64,000 nucleotides of DNA from Xanthobacter autotrophicus (GTDB taxonomy: Bacteria > Pseudomonadota > Alphaproteobacteria > Rhizobiales > Xanthobacteraceae), in the NCBI RefSeq assembly GCF_005871085.1, contig NZ_VAUP01000031.1:1-64000 (forward strand), read 5' to 3'. This document shows, piece after piece, positions 1 through 8,661 of the stretch (positions are counted from its first letter, which is position 1; each line of letters opens with the position of its first letter). The translations under genes and the position numbers were made by a program. Under the pieces are notes generated by a model. That model had not been told where the DNA came from. It made no database searches and saw only the letters and a program-made list of their open reading frames with translations.

Positions 1-106
1 GGGCGGCGCCGAGGACAAGATCGCGGCCATGGAGGCGGCGGGCATCCGCGTGTCGCCGTCCCCGGCCCGCCTCGGCAAGACCCTCGTCGAGGTGCTCAAG
101 GGCTGA
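1..106 (+). CDS. sucD: Succinyl-CoA synthetase alpha subunit, C-terminal end (partial)
   Basis: Only the last 34 codons are inside the window, read from base 2 and ending at TGA 104-106. The peptide GGAEDKIAAMEAAGIRVSPS followed by PARLGKTLVEVLKG matches the conserved C-terminus of the SucD/ScsA ADP- or GDP-forming ligase subunit, which interconverts succinyl-CoA and succinate in the TCA cycle. Its position directly before sucA fits the usual alphaproteobacterial mdh-sucC-sucD-sucA-sucB-lpd order. The assignment rests on a short tail plus context; the catalytic His is outside the window. Confidence 0.85.
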   Translation, partial: GGAEDKIAAMEAAGIRVSPSPARLGKTLVEVLKG

Positions 107-447
107 GGCTCTCGGGCTGAGCGATCGGGCGCCCTCGTCCGTAAAGAGATGAGGGCAGCCTGCCGTGAAGCCGGTTACGCCGCGCAATCGCCATGAAGTT
201 CGGCGACTGGCGAGCGCGGTTTTAGGGGATGCGCCGCGACGGTCTTACGGCCGGCCGCGGCGCATCCCATCTAAAGGTTGTCGAGCACCGCTGCTGAAGG
301 CCGCCACGAGCCTCGCAGGGGTGAAAGGGCGCCCAGCGTGAGCCGGACGCCGGATTTGTGGCAGACGAGCGGTCTTTGGGGCTTCATTTTCAGTGCAAAA
401 TGCGCTGAAGGAATGCGAGGCGCCTTCGACCATCCGGGAACAAGCCC
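107..447. other. sucD-sucA intergenic region
   Basis: 341 bases without a convincing gene. It holds the stem-loop at 226-268 and otherwise GC-rich sequence; no clear -35/-10 pair was found. Short open frames here are in both directions and have no start-site support. A promoter for sucA is expected but not seen. Confidence 0.6.
226..268 (+). terminator. 13-bp perfect inverted repeat between sucD and sucA
   Basis: GGGATGCGCCGCG (226-238) and its exact complement (256-268) flank a 17-base loop. No T tract follows on either strand, so this may be a transcript-end or processing hairpin rather than a canonical intrinsic terminator. It would allow sucA to be transcribed separately from sucCD. Confidence 0.4.
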
Positions 448-3402
448 ATGTCGCGCGCGGAACAGAACGACGTTTTCCTCTCCACCTCCTTCCTCGACGG
501 CGCCAATGCCGCCTGGATCGAGGATCTCTACGCCCGCTACGAAGCCGACCCGAATTCGGTCAGCCCCGACTGGCAGAGCTTCTTCGCGGCGCTGAAGGAT
601 GATCCCAACGCGGTATTCCAGAACGCCCGCGGCGCTTCCTGGAAGAAGCCGCACTGGCCGGTGCATGCCAATGGCGAGCTGGTCTCGGCCATGGACGGCC
701 AGTGGATCGAGGTGGAAAAGGCCATCTCGGACAAGGTGAAGGCCAAGGCGCAGAAGGTGGGCGTCGAATTCTCCGCCACCGAGGTGCAGCAGGCCACCCG
801 CGACAGCGTGAAGGCGCTGATGATGATCCGCGCCTATCGCATGCGCGGCCACCTGCATGCCAATCTCGACCCGCTCGGCCTGACCCCGCCGCGCGAAGCG
901 CCGGAGCTGGATCCGGCCTCCTACGGCTTCTATGAGGCCGACCTCGACCGCAAGATCTTCATCGACCACGTACTGGGCCTCGAGTTCGCCTCGGTCCGGC
1001 AGATGGTGGCGATCCTGCGCCGTACCTATTGCTCCAGCATCGGCGTCGAGTTCATGCACATCTCCTCGCCCGAGGAGAAGGCCTGGATCCAGGAGCGCAT
1101 CGAGGGTCCCGACAAGGAGGTGACCTTCACCCGCGAGGGCAAGCGCGCCATCCTGAACAAGCTGGTGGAAGCCGAGGGCTTCGAGAAGTTCCTCGACGTC
1201 AAGTTCACCGGTACCAAGCGCTTCGGCCTTGACGGCGGCGAGAGCCTGATCCCGGCGCTGGAGCAGATCATCAAGCGCGGCGGCAACCTGGGCGTGAAGG
1301 ACATCGTGTTCGGCATGGCCCATCGCGGCCGTCTGAACGTGCTGACCCAGGTGATGGGCAAGCCCCACCGCGCCCTGTTCCACGAGTTCAAGGGTGGCTC
1401 CTGGGCCCCCGACGACGTGGAAGGCTCGGGCGACGTGAAGTACCATCTCGGTGCCTCGTCCGACCGCGAGTTCGACAACAACAAGGTCCACCTGTCGCTG
1501 ACCGCCAACCCGTCGCACCTCGAGATCGTCGATCCGGTGGTGCTCGGCAAGGCCCGCGCCAAGCAGGACCAGATGCAGGACGCCGAGCGGGTGCAGGTGC
1601 TGCCGCTGCTGCTGCACGGCGATGCCGCCTTCGCCGGCCAGGGCGTGGTGGCCGAGTGCCTCGGCCTCTCGGGCCTGAAGGGCCATCGCACCGGCGGGTC
1701 GATCCACGTCATCATCAACAACCAGATCGGCTTCACCACCAATCCGCGCTATTCGCGCTCCTCGCCCTATCCCTCCGACGTGGCGAAGATGATCGAGGCG
1801 CCGATCTTCCACTGCAACGGCGACGATCCGGAATCGGTGGTGTTCTGCGCCAAGGTGGCGACCGAGTTCCGCCAGCGCTTCCATAAGCCTGTCGTCATCG
1901 ACATGTTCTGCTACCGCCGCTTCGGCCACAACGAGGGCGACGAGCCGGCGTTCACCCAGCCGAAGATGTACAAGGTGATCCGCCAGCACCCGAGCGTGCT
2001 GGAGCTCTACACCAAGAAGCTCGAGGCCGAGGGTGTGGTGACTGCCGGCGAGGTGGACACCATGCGCGCGGCGTGGCGCGAGCGCCTGGAGGCCGAACAC
2101 GAGGCCGGCCAGGCCTACAAGCCCAACAAGGCCGACTGGCTGGACGGCCGCTGGGCCGGCTTCAAGGCCACCCACGAGGACGACGACCCGCGGCGCGGCA
2201 ATACCGGCGTCGCCGAGGATACGCTGAAGGCGATCGGCGAGAAGATCACCAAGGTGCCGGAGGGCTTCCAGGTCCACCGCACCATCCAGCGCTTCCTCGA
2301 CAACCGCCGCAAGTCCATCGAGGACGGCAAGGGCATCGACTGGGCGACCGGCGAGGCGCTGGCCTTCTCGTCCCTGTTGCTGGAAGGCAATCCGGTCCGC
2401 CTCTCCGGCCAGGACGTGGAGCGCGGCACCTTCTCCCAGCGCCATTCGGTGCTGACCGACCAGGAGACCGAGGCCCGCTTCAAGCCCTTCAACCATCTCT
2501 CCGAGACCCAGGCCAAGTACGAGGTCATCAACTCGATGCTCTCGGAGGAGGCGGTGCTCGGCTTCGAGTATGGCTACACCCTCTCCGAGCCCAATACCCT
2601 GGTGCTCTGGGAAGCGCAGTTCGGCGACTTCGCCAACGGCGCGCAGGTGCTGTTCGACCAGTTCATCTCCTCGGGCGAGCGCAAGTGGCTGCGCATGTCC
2701 GGCCTCGTCTGCCTGCTGCCCCACGGCTATGAGGGCCAGGGTCCGGAGCACTCCTCCGCCCGCCTCGAGCGCTACCTGCAGCTTTGCGCCGAGGACAACA
2801 TGCAGGTGGCGAACTGCTCGACCCCGGCCAACTACTTCCACATCCTGCGCCGCCAGATGAAGCGGGAGTTCCGCAAGCCGCTGATCCTGATGACGCCCAA
2901 GTCGCTGCTGCGCCACAAGCGGGCGGTGTCCTCGCTGAGCGACATGGTGGCCGGCACCTCCTTCCACCGGGTGCTCTGGGATGATGCCCAGTCCCATCCG
3001 GAGGAGAACACCATCAAGCTGGTGCCGGACGACAAGATCCGTCGCGTCGTGCTGTGCTCGGGCAAGGTCTATTACGATCTGCTCGAGGAGCGCGAGAAGC
3101 GCGGCGTGTCGGACGTCTACCTGATGCGCGTGGAGCAGCTCTATCCGTTCCCGCTCAAGACCCTGGTGCAGGAACTCTCGCGCTTCAAGAATGCCGAGGT
3201 GTCCTGGTGTCAGGAAGAGCCCAAGAACCAGGGCTCCTGGGCGTTCGTACAGCCCTATCTGGAATGGGTGCTGGAGCAGGTGGGCGGCGCCGCGAAGCGT
3301 CCGCGCTATGCTGGTCGTCCCGCCTCGGCGGCGACGGCTACGGGCCTGATGTCCAAGCATCTGGCCCAGCTCAAGGCCTTCCTCGACGAAGCCCTGGGCT
3401 GA
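448..3402 (+). CDS. sucA: 2-oxoglutarate dehydrogenase E1 component
   Basis: A 984-residue thiamine-diphosphate enzyme that decarboxylates 2-oxoglutarate and transfers the succinyl group to the lipoyl arm of SucB, in the TCA cycle. The N-terminal segment SFLDGANAAWIEDLYARY (about 14-31) is the E2-docking region typical of SucA. GMAHRGRLNVL (289-299), GDAAFAGQG (391-399) and NNQIGFTT (424-431) form the ThDP-binding core. Length matches full-size bacterial E1o. ATG 448 has only a weak purine stretch (GGGAA) upstream, but it is the start that gives the family N-terminus. It is followed after 9 bases by the YciI-like gene and then sucB. Confidence 0.97.
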   Translation: MSRAEQNDVFLSTSFLDGANAAWIEDLYARYEADPNSVSPDWQSFFAALKDDPNAVFQNARGASWKKPHWPVHANGELVSAMDGQWIEVEKAISDKVKAKAQKVGVEFSATEVQQATRDSVKALMMIRAYRMRGHLHANLDPLGLTPPREAPELDPASYGFYEADLDRKIFIDHVLGLEFASVRQMVAILRRTYCSSIGVEFMHISSPEEKAWIQERIEGPDKEVTFTREGKRAILNKLVEAEGFEKFLDVKFTGTKRFGLDGGESLIPALEQIIKRGGNLGVKDIVFGMAHRGRLNVLTQVMGKPHRALFHEFKGGSWAPDDVEGSGDVKYHLGASSDREFDNNKVHLSLTANPSHLEIVDPVVLGKARAKQDQMQDAERVQVLPLLLHGDAAFAGQGVVAECLGLSGLKGHRTGGSIHVIINNQIGFTTNPRYSRSSPYPSDVAKMIEAPIFHCNGDDPESVVFCAKVATEFRQRFHKPVVIDMFCYRRFGHNEGDEPAFTQPKMYKVIRQHPSVLELYTKKLEAEGVVTAGEVDTMRAAWRERLEAEHEAGQAYKPNKADWLDGRWAGFKATHEDDDPRRGNTGVAEDTLKAIGEKITKVPEGFQVHRTIQRFLDNRRKSIEDGKGIDWATGEALAFSSLLLEGNPVRLSGQDVERGTFSQRHSVLTDQETEARFKPFNHLSETQAKYEVINSMLSEEAVLGFEYGYTLSEPNTLVLWEAQFGDFANGAQVLFDQFISSGERKWLRMSGLVCLLPHGYEGQGPEHSSARLERYLQLCAEDNMQVANCSTPANYFHILRRQMKREFRKPLILMTPKSLLRHKRAVSSLSDMVAGTSFHRVLWDDAQSHPEENTIKLVPDDKIRRVVLCSGKVYYDLLEEREKRGVSDVYLMRVEQLYPFPLKTLVQELSRFKNAEVSWCQEEPKNQGSWAFVQPYLEWVLEQVGGAAKRPRYAGRPASAATATGLMSKHLAQLKAFLDEALG

Positions 3403-3411
3403 GCCGGCGAC

Positions 3412-3753
3412 ATGGCCCACTTCCTCCTGCGCCTCTCCCCGCCGCGTCCCGCCTTCCCGGCGGACGCGACCGTGGCGGAGATGGACGCCATGGCCGCCCA
3501 CGGCGCCTTCTGGCAGGGCGAGGCCGATCGCGGTGTCGCCCTCGCCGTGGGGCCGGTGGCGGATCCCTCGGGCATCTGGGGCATGGCGCTGGTGGAAGTT
3601 CAAGATCAGGACGCGGCGGACAGGCTCGCCGCGCAGGACCCCGTCATCGTGGCAGGGCTGGGCTTCGCCTATGAGGTGATGCCCATCCTGTCGCTCATTC
3701 AGCGCCGGGTGGCTGGCCCGGCGGCTGTTGCATCTTCACCTGCCGATAGTTGA
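3412..3753 (+). CDS. YciI-like domain protein in the suc operon
   Basis: 113 residues. The pattern RPxF near the N-terminus, an AHxxFW segment (MAAHGAFWQGEAD), GPVADPSGIWGMALVEV and a closing AxDPVIVAGLGFAYEVMPI follows YciI-related (DUF1330-like ferredoxin-fold) proteins, with the conserved His in AHGAFW. Function is unknown for this subgroup. It starts 9 bases after sucA and ends 27 bases before sucB, so it is very probably co-transcribed with the oxoglutarate dehydrogenase genes. ATG 3412 is the only in-frame start near the 5' end. Confidence 0.75.
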   Translation: MAHFLLRLSPPRPAFPADATVAEMDAMAAHGAFWQGEADRGVALAVGPVADPSGIWGMALVEVQDQDAADRLAAQDPVIVAGLGFAYEVMPILSLIQRRVAGPAAVASSPADS

Positions 3754-3780
3754 GGGAGGCCCCGCACTGGGGCGAACGCA

Positions 3781-5007
3781 ATGACCACCGAGATCCGCGT
3801 ACCGACCCTGGGCGAGTCCGTTACCGAAGCGACCATCGGCAAGTGGTTCAAGAAGCCCGGCGATACCGTCAAGGCCGATGAGCCGCTGGTGGAACTGGAG
3901 ACCGACAAGGTCACCGTCGAGGTTCCCGCGCCGGCCGCCGGCGTGCTGGCCGAGATCATCGCCAAGGACGGCGACACCGTGGGCGTTGGCGCCCTGCTTG
4001 GCTCCATCGGCGCCGGCTCCGGCGCTGCTGCCGCGGCCCCCGCAGCCGCCGCCCCCGCGCCTGCCGTCGCGGCCCCCGCCCCGGCTCCCGCCCCGGCCCC
4101 TGCGGCTGCTGCCGCATCCGGTGCCAACGGCCCGGCCGTGGGCCGCATCGCCGCCGAGAGCGGTGTTGATCCCTCGGGCGTCGCCGGTTCCGGCAAGGAC
4201 GGCCGCGTCACCAAGGGTGACATGTTGGCTGCCATCGCCGCCGGCGCTGCTGCGGCTCCCGCCGCCGCCCCGGTCGCGGTCCGCGCTCCCTCCGTGCCCA
4301 CCGACGCGGTGCGCGAGGAGCGGGTCAAGATGACCAAGCTGCGCCAGACCATCGCGCGCCGCCTGAAGGACGCCCAGAACACCGCGGCCATGCTCACCAC
4401 GTTCAACGACGTGGACATGAGCGCCGTGATGAGCCTGCGCGCCCAGTTCAAGGATGCGTTCGAGAAGAAGCACGGCACCAAGCTTGGCTTCATGGGCTTC
4501 TTCACCAAGGCGGTCATCGCCGCCCTGAAGGACCTGCCGGCGGTGAACGCCGAGATCGATGGCCAGGACCTCGTCTACAAGAACTACTACAACATCGGCA
4601 TCGCCGTGGGCACCGAGAAGGGCCTCGTGGTCCCGGTGGTGCGCGACGCCGACCAGCTCTCCGTGGCGGAGATCGAGAAGGCCATCGCCGGCTTCGGCCG
4701 CAAGGCGCGTGACGGCAAGCTCGGCATCGAGGACATGCAGGGCGGGACCTTCACCATCACCAACGGCGGCATCTACGGCTCGCTGATGTCCACCCCGATC
4801 CTGAATGCGCCGCAGTCGGGCATCCTCGGCATGCACCGCATCGAGGAGCGTCCGGTGGCCATCAAGGGTCAGGTGGTGATCCGCCCCATGATGTACCTCG
4901 CGCTCTCCTACGACCACCGCATCGTCGACGGCCGCGAGGCCGTGACCTTCCTGGTCCGTGTGAAGGAGACCCTGGAAGATCCCGCGCGGCTCGTGCTGGA
5001 TCTGTGA
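3781..5007 (+). CDS. sucB: Dihydrolipoyllysine succinyltransferase, E2 of 2-oxoglutarate dehydrogenase
   Basis: 408 residues in the classical E2 order. The lipoyl domain (1-77) carries the lipoylated Lys43 in [11 protein letters not shown]. An Ala/Pro-rich swinging linker covers about 82-112, and the peripheral-subunit-binding domain about 117-150 ([15 protein letters not shown]). The trimeric catalytic acyltransferase domain follows, with active-site motif DHRIVDG at about 378-384. It transfers the succinyl group from SucA-bound ThDP to CoA. The 408-residue length is normal. Its partner E3 gene lpdA is displaced 1.3 kb downstream by an acyltransferase gene. Confidence 0.97.
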   Translation: MTTEIRVPTLGESVTEATIGKWFKKPGDTVKADEPLVELETDKVTVEVPAPAAGVLAEIIAKDGDTVGVGALLGSIGAGSGAAAAAPAAAAPAPAVAAPAPAPAPAPAAAAASGANGPAVGRIAAESGVDPSGVAGSGKDGRVTKGDMLAAIAAGAAAAPAAAPVAVRAPSVPTDAVREERVKMTKLRQTIARRLKDAQNTAAMLTTFNDVDMSAVMSLRAQFKDAFEKKHGTKLGFMGFFTKAVIAALKDLPAVNAEIDGQDLVYKNYYNIGIAVGTEKGLVVPVVRDADQLSVAEIEKAIAGFGRKARDGKLGIEDMQGGTFTITNGGIYGSLMSTPILNAPQSGILGMHRIEERPVAIKGQVVIRPMMYLALSYDHRIVDGREAVTFLVRVKETLEDPARLVLDL

Positions 5008-5048
5008 TGGGTCGGGGGGAGCAAACGGCTACACCGAGCTCCCGAACA

Positions 5049-5096
5049 CGAACGGGGCCCCGGGCAAGCGCTCGTCGCTTGACCCGGCCCCGTTCG
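5049..5096 (+). terminator. Strong stem-loop after sucB
   Basis: CGAACGGGGCC...CAAGCG (5049-5070) pairs with CGCTTG...GGCCCCGTTCG (5076-5096) around a CTCGT loop, with a small internal bulge. It lies 42 bases after the sucB stop and lacks a T tract. It could end or attenuate suc transcription before the acyltransferase gene. Confidence 0.5.
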
Positions 5097-5238
5097 CGAA
5101 TCCGTACTGTCGATGAATTGCATCATCTGACATCTGCCGCTAATGCGTGCATTTATCGCTTTTCGCAATCTGTAGCTCAGGCATACTGCGCTGCACCCAA
5201 GGTCACGCTCGGTGACCAACAGGTGATCGGAGTGAGCT

Positions 5239-6300
5239 ATGACCGCAGCTGCCCCCACGCGATTTCACTGGATCGACTACGCCAAGGCGATTGGTATTCT
5301 TCTCGTAGTCTTCGGCCATGTCTTAATCGGAATGCGATTTTCCGCCTTTACCCAGTTTCCGTCTTGGATGACCGCAGCGGAATTCTACATTTATTCTTTT
5401 CATATGCCGCTCTTTTTTCTACTTTCGGGTTACGTTTTCCCAATTTCAAAGGAAAAGAAGTTTGGCCACTTTCTTGTGTCCAGCTTGATCAATCTTTTTA
5501 TACCGTATTTGATCTGGAATGTAGTCTTCGCGCTACTCAAGAACCTATCGTTCGGATCGGTGCACGTGGCAGTTCCGCTCAACGACATTCCCAAGGTCAT
5601 ACTCCATCCGATTCAACATTTCTGGTTCCTGCCGTATCTTTTCATGATCCGCTTTCTCTATTGGTTTGCGGAGCGTATCGACGGAATGCGGGGTTTGGGA
5701 GTGTTCGCCGCGTGCACTGCAGCGTGGTACATGATCTATTCGACCTTCGGGCTGCAGGACGCGGTCGATCCCCGTTTTTATATGGGTCTCGCCTTTTTTG
5801 GTCTGGGCACCTTGCTGGAACGCAGTTCGGACGTTCTGGCGGCGCTGCGGCGCGGGGGTGCCTTGGCGGCCTGCGTGCTGGCGTGGGCGGCCTTGGCCAC
5901 CGTCTGCTATCTCTTCGGGTTCGGCCTGTTCGTTCCGCTGGCGGCGATCGCGGGTGTGGCTGCGGTGGTGTCTCTGGCGCTGCTTCTGCCTGCGCCCACG
6001 ACGCCTTGGAGCCGGGCGCTGGGTTTTCTCGGCGAGGCGTCGCTCGGCATCTACATCACCCACGGCATCTTCATGGCGCTGACGCGGACTGTCCTGCTGA
6101 AAGTCTATGTGAGCTCCGTCGGCGTCCATATCATCCTCGGCACTATGGCTGCCGTGATCTGTCCCATCATCCTCGTGATCGTCGCGAACAAGCTGGCCGT
6201 TTCGCCTTTTATCGGACTCGGCAGAAATTGGTCGTCGCGCTATCTGAGGGGTCACGCTTTCCGGGATACGCAACCGCTCGCCCGTCCGGGCAACAACTAG
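5239..6300 (+). CDS. Acyltransferase 3 family membrane protein
   Basis: 353 residues with about ten predicted membrane segments. The N-terminal RFHWIDYAKAIGILLVVFGH, with an Asp and a conserved His at the end of helix 1, and SFHMPLFFLLSGYVF are signatures of the acyltransferase-3 / OafA-NolL family, which O-acetylates surface sugars at the inner membrane. The target is not predictable. Start ATG 5239 follows GGAG at a good distance. Bases from about 5240 to 5700 are visibly richer in A+T and use TTT, CTT and ATT codons rare in the neighbours, while the second half returns to GC-rich usage. This suggests recent acquisition into the sucB-lpdA interval. Confidence 0.85.
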   Translation: MTAAAPTRFHWIDYAKAIGILLVVFGHVLIGMRFSAFTQFPSWMTAAEFYIYSFHMPLFFLLSGYVFPISKEKKFGHFLVSSLINLFIPYLIWNVVFALLKNLSFGSVHVAVPLNDIPKVILHPIQHFWFLPYLFMIRFLYWFAERIDGMRGLGVFAACTAAWYMIYSTFGLQDAVDPRFYMGLAFFGLGTLLERSSDVLAALRRGGALAACVLAWAALATVCYLFGFGLFVPLAAIAGVAAVVSLALLLPAPTTPWSRALGFLGEASLGIYITHGIFMALTRTVLLKVYVSSVGVHIILGTMAAVICPIILVIVANKLAVSPFIGLGRNWSSRYLRGHAFRDTQPLARPGNN

Positions 6301-6318
6301 GGTACTGAAAGTCCAATC

Positions 6319-7722
6319 ATGTCCTACGATCTCACCATCATCGGTACCGGCCCCGGCGGCTATGTGTGTGCCATTCGCGCGGCCCAGCTCGGCCTCAAGG
6401 TGGCCGTGGTGGAGAAGCGCGGCACCCATGGCGGCACCTGTCTCAACGTGGGCTGCATCCCCTCCAAGGCGCTGCTCTACGCCTCCGAGCTGTTCGAGGA
6501 AGCCGGCCACAGGTTCGGCGAGATGGGCATCGGCGTGCCGGCCCCCAAGCTCGACCTGAAGACCATGCTCGCCTTCAAGGACAAGGGCGTGGACGGGAAC
6601 GTCAAGGGCGTTGAGTTCCTGCTGAAGAAGAACAAGGTCGACGTCTACATGGGCGCCGGCAAGATCCTTGGCACCGGCAAGGTTGAGGTCACCCTCAACG
6701 CCGACGGCAAGGTCGAGGTTCTCGAGACCAAGAACATCGTCATCGCCACCGGCTCGGACGTGGCGCCCCTGCCGGGCGTGACCATCGACGAGCAGCGCAT
6801 AGTCTCCTCCACCGGCGCGCTGTCGCTGCCCAAAGTGCCCGGCAAGCTGCTGGTGGTGGGCGCCGGCGTCATCGGCCTGGAGCTGGGATCGGTGTGGCGC
6901 CGCCTCGGCGCGCAGGTGACGGTGGTGGAGTTCCTCGACCGCATCCTGCCCGGCATGGACAGCGACGTGGCCAAGAGCTTCCAGCGCATCCTCGACAAGC
7001 AGGGCTTCGCCTTCAAGCTCGGCACCAAGGTCACCGGTGTCGATACCTCGGGCAAGACCCTGAAGGTCTCTGTGGAGCCGGCGGCCGGCGGCGCCGCCGA
7101 GGTGATCGAGGCGGACGTGGTGCTGGTGGCCATCGGCCGCATTCCCTACACCGCGGGCCTCGGCCTCGACGAGGCTGGCGTCGCCAAGGATGCCCGCGGC
7201 CGGGTGGTGACGGACAACCACTTCGCCACCAACGTCCCGGGCATCTATGCCATCGGCGACGTGATCGTCGGCCCCATGCTCGCCCACAAGGCCGAGGATG
7301 AAGGCGTGGCGCTGGCGGAACTGCTGGCGGGGAAGGCCGGCCACGTGAACTATGACGTGATCCCCGGCGTGGTCTACACCTTCCCGGAGGTGGCCTCCGT
7401 CGGCAAGTCCGAGGACGACCTGAAGGCGGCGGGCGTGGCCTACAAGGTGGGCAAGTTCCCCTTCACCGCCAACGGCCGCACCAAGGTGAACAACACCACC
7501 GACGGCTTCGTGAAGATCATCGCGGATGCCGCCACCGACAAGGTGCTGGGCGCCCATATCATCGGCCCCGAGGCCGGCGAGATGATCCACGAATGCGCCG
7601 TGCTGATGGAGTTCGGTGGCTCGTCTGAAGACCTGGCCCGCACCTGCCACGCCCACCCGACCCGCTCGGAAGCGGTGAAGGAAGCGGCCATGGCGGTCGA
7701 GAAGCGCGCCATCCACATGTGA
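6319..7722 (+). CDS. lpdA: Dihydrolipoyl dehydrogenase (E3)
   Basis: 467 residues. An FAD-binding Rossmann motif [19 protein letters not shown] lies at the N-terminus, the redox disulfide is in [10 protein letters not shown] (Cys41 and Cys46), and a second NAD-binding motif [11 protein letters not shown] is near 182. The FAD signature is IYAIGDVI, and the C-terminal catalytic His is in [11 protein letters not shown]. It reoxidises dihydrolipoamide of SucB with NAD+ and may also serve other dehydrogenase complexes. It starts 18 bases after the acyltransferase gene. Length and motifs are complete. Confidence 0.96.
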   Translation: MSYDLTIIGTGPGGYVCAIRAAQLGLKVAVVEKRGTHGGTCLNVGCIPSKALLYASELFEEAGHRFGEMGIGVPAPKLDLKTMLAFKDKGVDGNVKGVEFLLKKNKVDVYMGAGKILGTGKVEVTLNADGKVEVLETKNIVIATGSDVAPLPGVTIDEQRIVSSTGALSLPKVPGKLLVVGAGVIGLELGSVWRRLGAQVTVVEFLDRILPGMDSDVAKSFQRILDKQGFAFKLGTKVTGVDTSGKTLKVSVEPAAGGAAEVIEADVVLVAIGRIPYTAGLGLDEAGVAKDARGRVVTDNHFATNVPGIYAIGDVIVGPMLAHKAEDEGVALAELLAGKAGHVNYDVIPGVVYTFPEVASVGKSEDDLKAAGVAYKVGKFPFTANGRTKVNNTTDGFVKIIADAATDKVLGAHIIGPEAGEMIHECAVLMEFGGSSEDLARTCHAHPTRSEAVKEAAMAVEKRAIHM

Positions 7723-7733
7723 TAGCGATCTCC

Positions 7734-7765
7734 AAAAAAAGCCCTCCGGCCTGGGGCCGGAGGGC
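7734..7765 (-). terminator. Intrinsic terminator of the small secreted-peptide gene
   Basis: An 11-bp perfect stem (7741-7751 with 7755-7765) is preceded on the plus strand by seven A residues (7734-7740), which gives a U7 tail on the minus strand. It therefore terminates minus-strand transcription from the peptide gene at 7798-7959. It may also stop lpdA from the other side, without a U tract. Confidence 0.8.
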
Positions 7766-7797
7766 AATGGAGGTCCCTTGAAGATCCGTCGAGTGGG

Positions 7798-7959
7798 TCA
7801 GCCGCCCTTCTGGGGGGTCGACGTGCTCGCGGTCGTGGTCGGTGCGCCGGTTTGCGACGATGCGTTGGTCATGCCGGCACACCCCACGCCGCCGGCGAAG
7901 GCGGGCGCGGTGCCGGCAAGAATGGTCAGGGCACATAAGGTGAAAGCGATGCGCTTCAT
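7798..7959 (-). CDS. Small secreted peptide, unknown function (53 aa)
   Basis: A 53-residue frame with a textbook signal peptide: MKRIAFTLCALTILAGTAPA then FA, probably cut after residue 22. It leaves a 31-residue mature peptide rich in Gly, Thr and Ser (GGVGCAGMTNASSQ, then TTTASTSTPQKGG) with a single Cys. The start is well supported: AGGAGA lies eight bases upstream of ATG. A strong minus-strand intrinsic terminator begins 33 bases after the stop, so this is a complete single-gene transcription unit. I do not recognise the family. The gene is below usual ORF length cut-offs and is easily missed. Confidence 0.72.
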   Translation of the reverse strand: MKRIAFTLCALTILAGTAPAFAGGVGCAGMTNASSQTGAPTTTASTSTPQKGG

Positions 7960-8195
7960 CTTCTTCTCCTGGCCTTGGTCGGGGGGTACGCGTCAATTAA
8001 GCCACGCAGCAGGCTTGGCGCGAACCCTTCGTCGGCCCGGCTCTGATCACAATTGCGCGCACCCTTGAGCGTTGCCGTGACATCGGCCGCGCCCCGCGCT
8101 GCCTGTCACCTGCTTTCCGACTCATCTGCTTTCGGGCCTTCGGACACGCGCGCCGCATCGGCGCTCGTTGCGGCTCCCGGACGGAGGTGCGCCCC

Positions 8196-8630
8196 TTACA
8201 CGAACGTCACCGCCTCGATGCGCCAGCCGTCCGGATCCTGCAGGAAGGCGGCGTAGTAGCCCGGCCCATAGTGGGGCCGCAGGCCCGGCGCGCCGTAATC
8301 CGTCCCGCCCGCGGCAAGGCCCGCCGCATGGAAAGCCGCGACAGCCGCCTCATCCGGTGCGCAGAATGCGATGTGGGTGCCCGGCGGTGGCATGAAGGGC
8401 TCGTCACGGAGCTGTACCCAGAAGGGTGCGGCGCCGATGGCGCCTTCCGGGGCGGGGATGGTGCCCGGCGGTCCCCAGCAAGCGGAGGCGCCTTCCGGCT
8501 CGTCATAATCGGCCACCCGCACCAGCCCCAGCGGCGCCAGCACCGCATCGTAGAACCGTACCGCGCGCGGCAGGTCCACGGTGGTGATGGACAGGTGCTC
8601 GATGACCGGGCGGACGGGCGGGAATGTCAT
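8196..8630 (-). CDS. VOC (glyoxalase/bleomycin-resistance) family protein
   Basis: 144 residues with the paired beta-alpha-beta-beta-beta modules of the vicinal oxygen chelate fold. The opening IEHLSITTVDLPRAVRFYDA gives the first metal-ligand His, and the closing YYAAFLQDPDGWRIEAV contains the DPDG turn and terminal Glu ligand. Members bind a divalent metal and act on glyoxal adducts, extradiol substrates or antibiotics; the substrate here is not predictable. It lies 31 bases downstream of xerC on the same strand and may be read from that transcript. Confidence 0.85.
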   Translation of the reverse strand: MTFPPVRPVIEHLSITTVDLPRAVRFYDAVLAPLGLVRVADYDEPEGASACWGPPGTIPAPEGAIGAAPFWVQLRDEPFMPPPGTHIAFCAPDEAAVAAFHAAGLAAGGTDYGAPGLRPHYGPGYYAAFLQDPDGWRIEAVTFV

Positions 8631-8661
8631 GGGGTCTCCTTTCAGACGGCTGGCCTCTGCA

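Noticed and set aside
271-3603. A 1110-residue open frame on the minus strand opposite sucA
   Set aside because: It is the mirror of the GC-rich sucA codons, is full of His, Gly, Leu and Ala runs, and has no family resemblance; sucA on the plus strand is certain.
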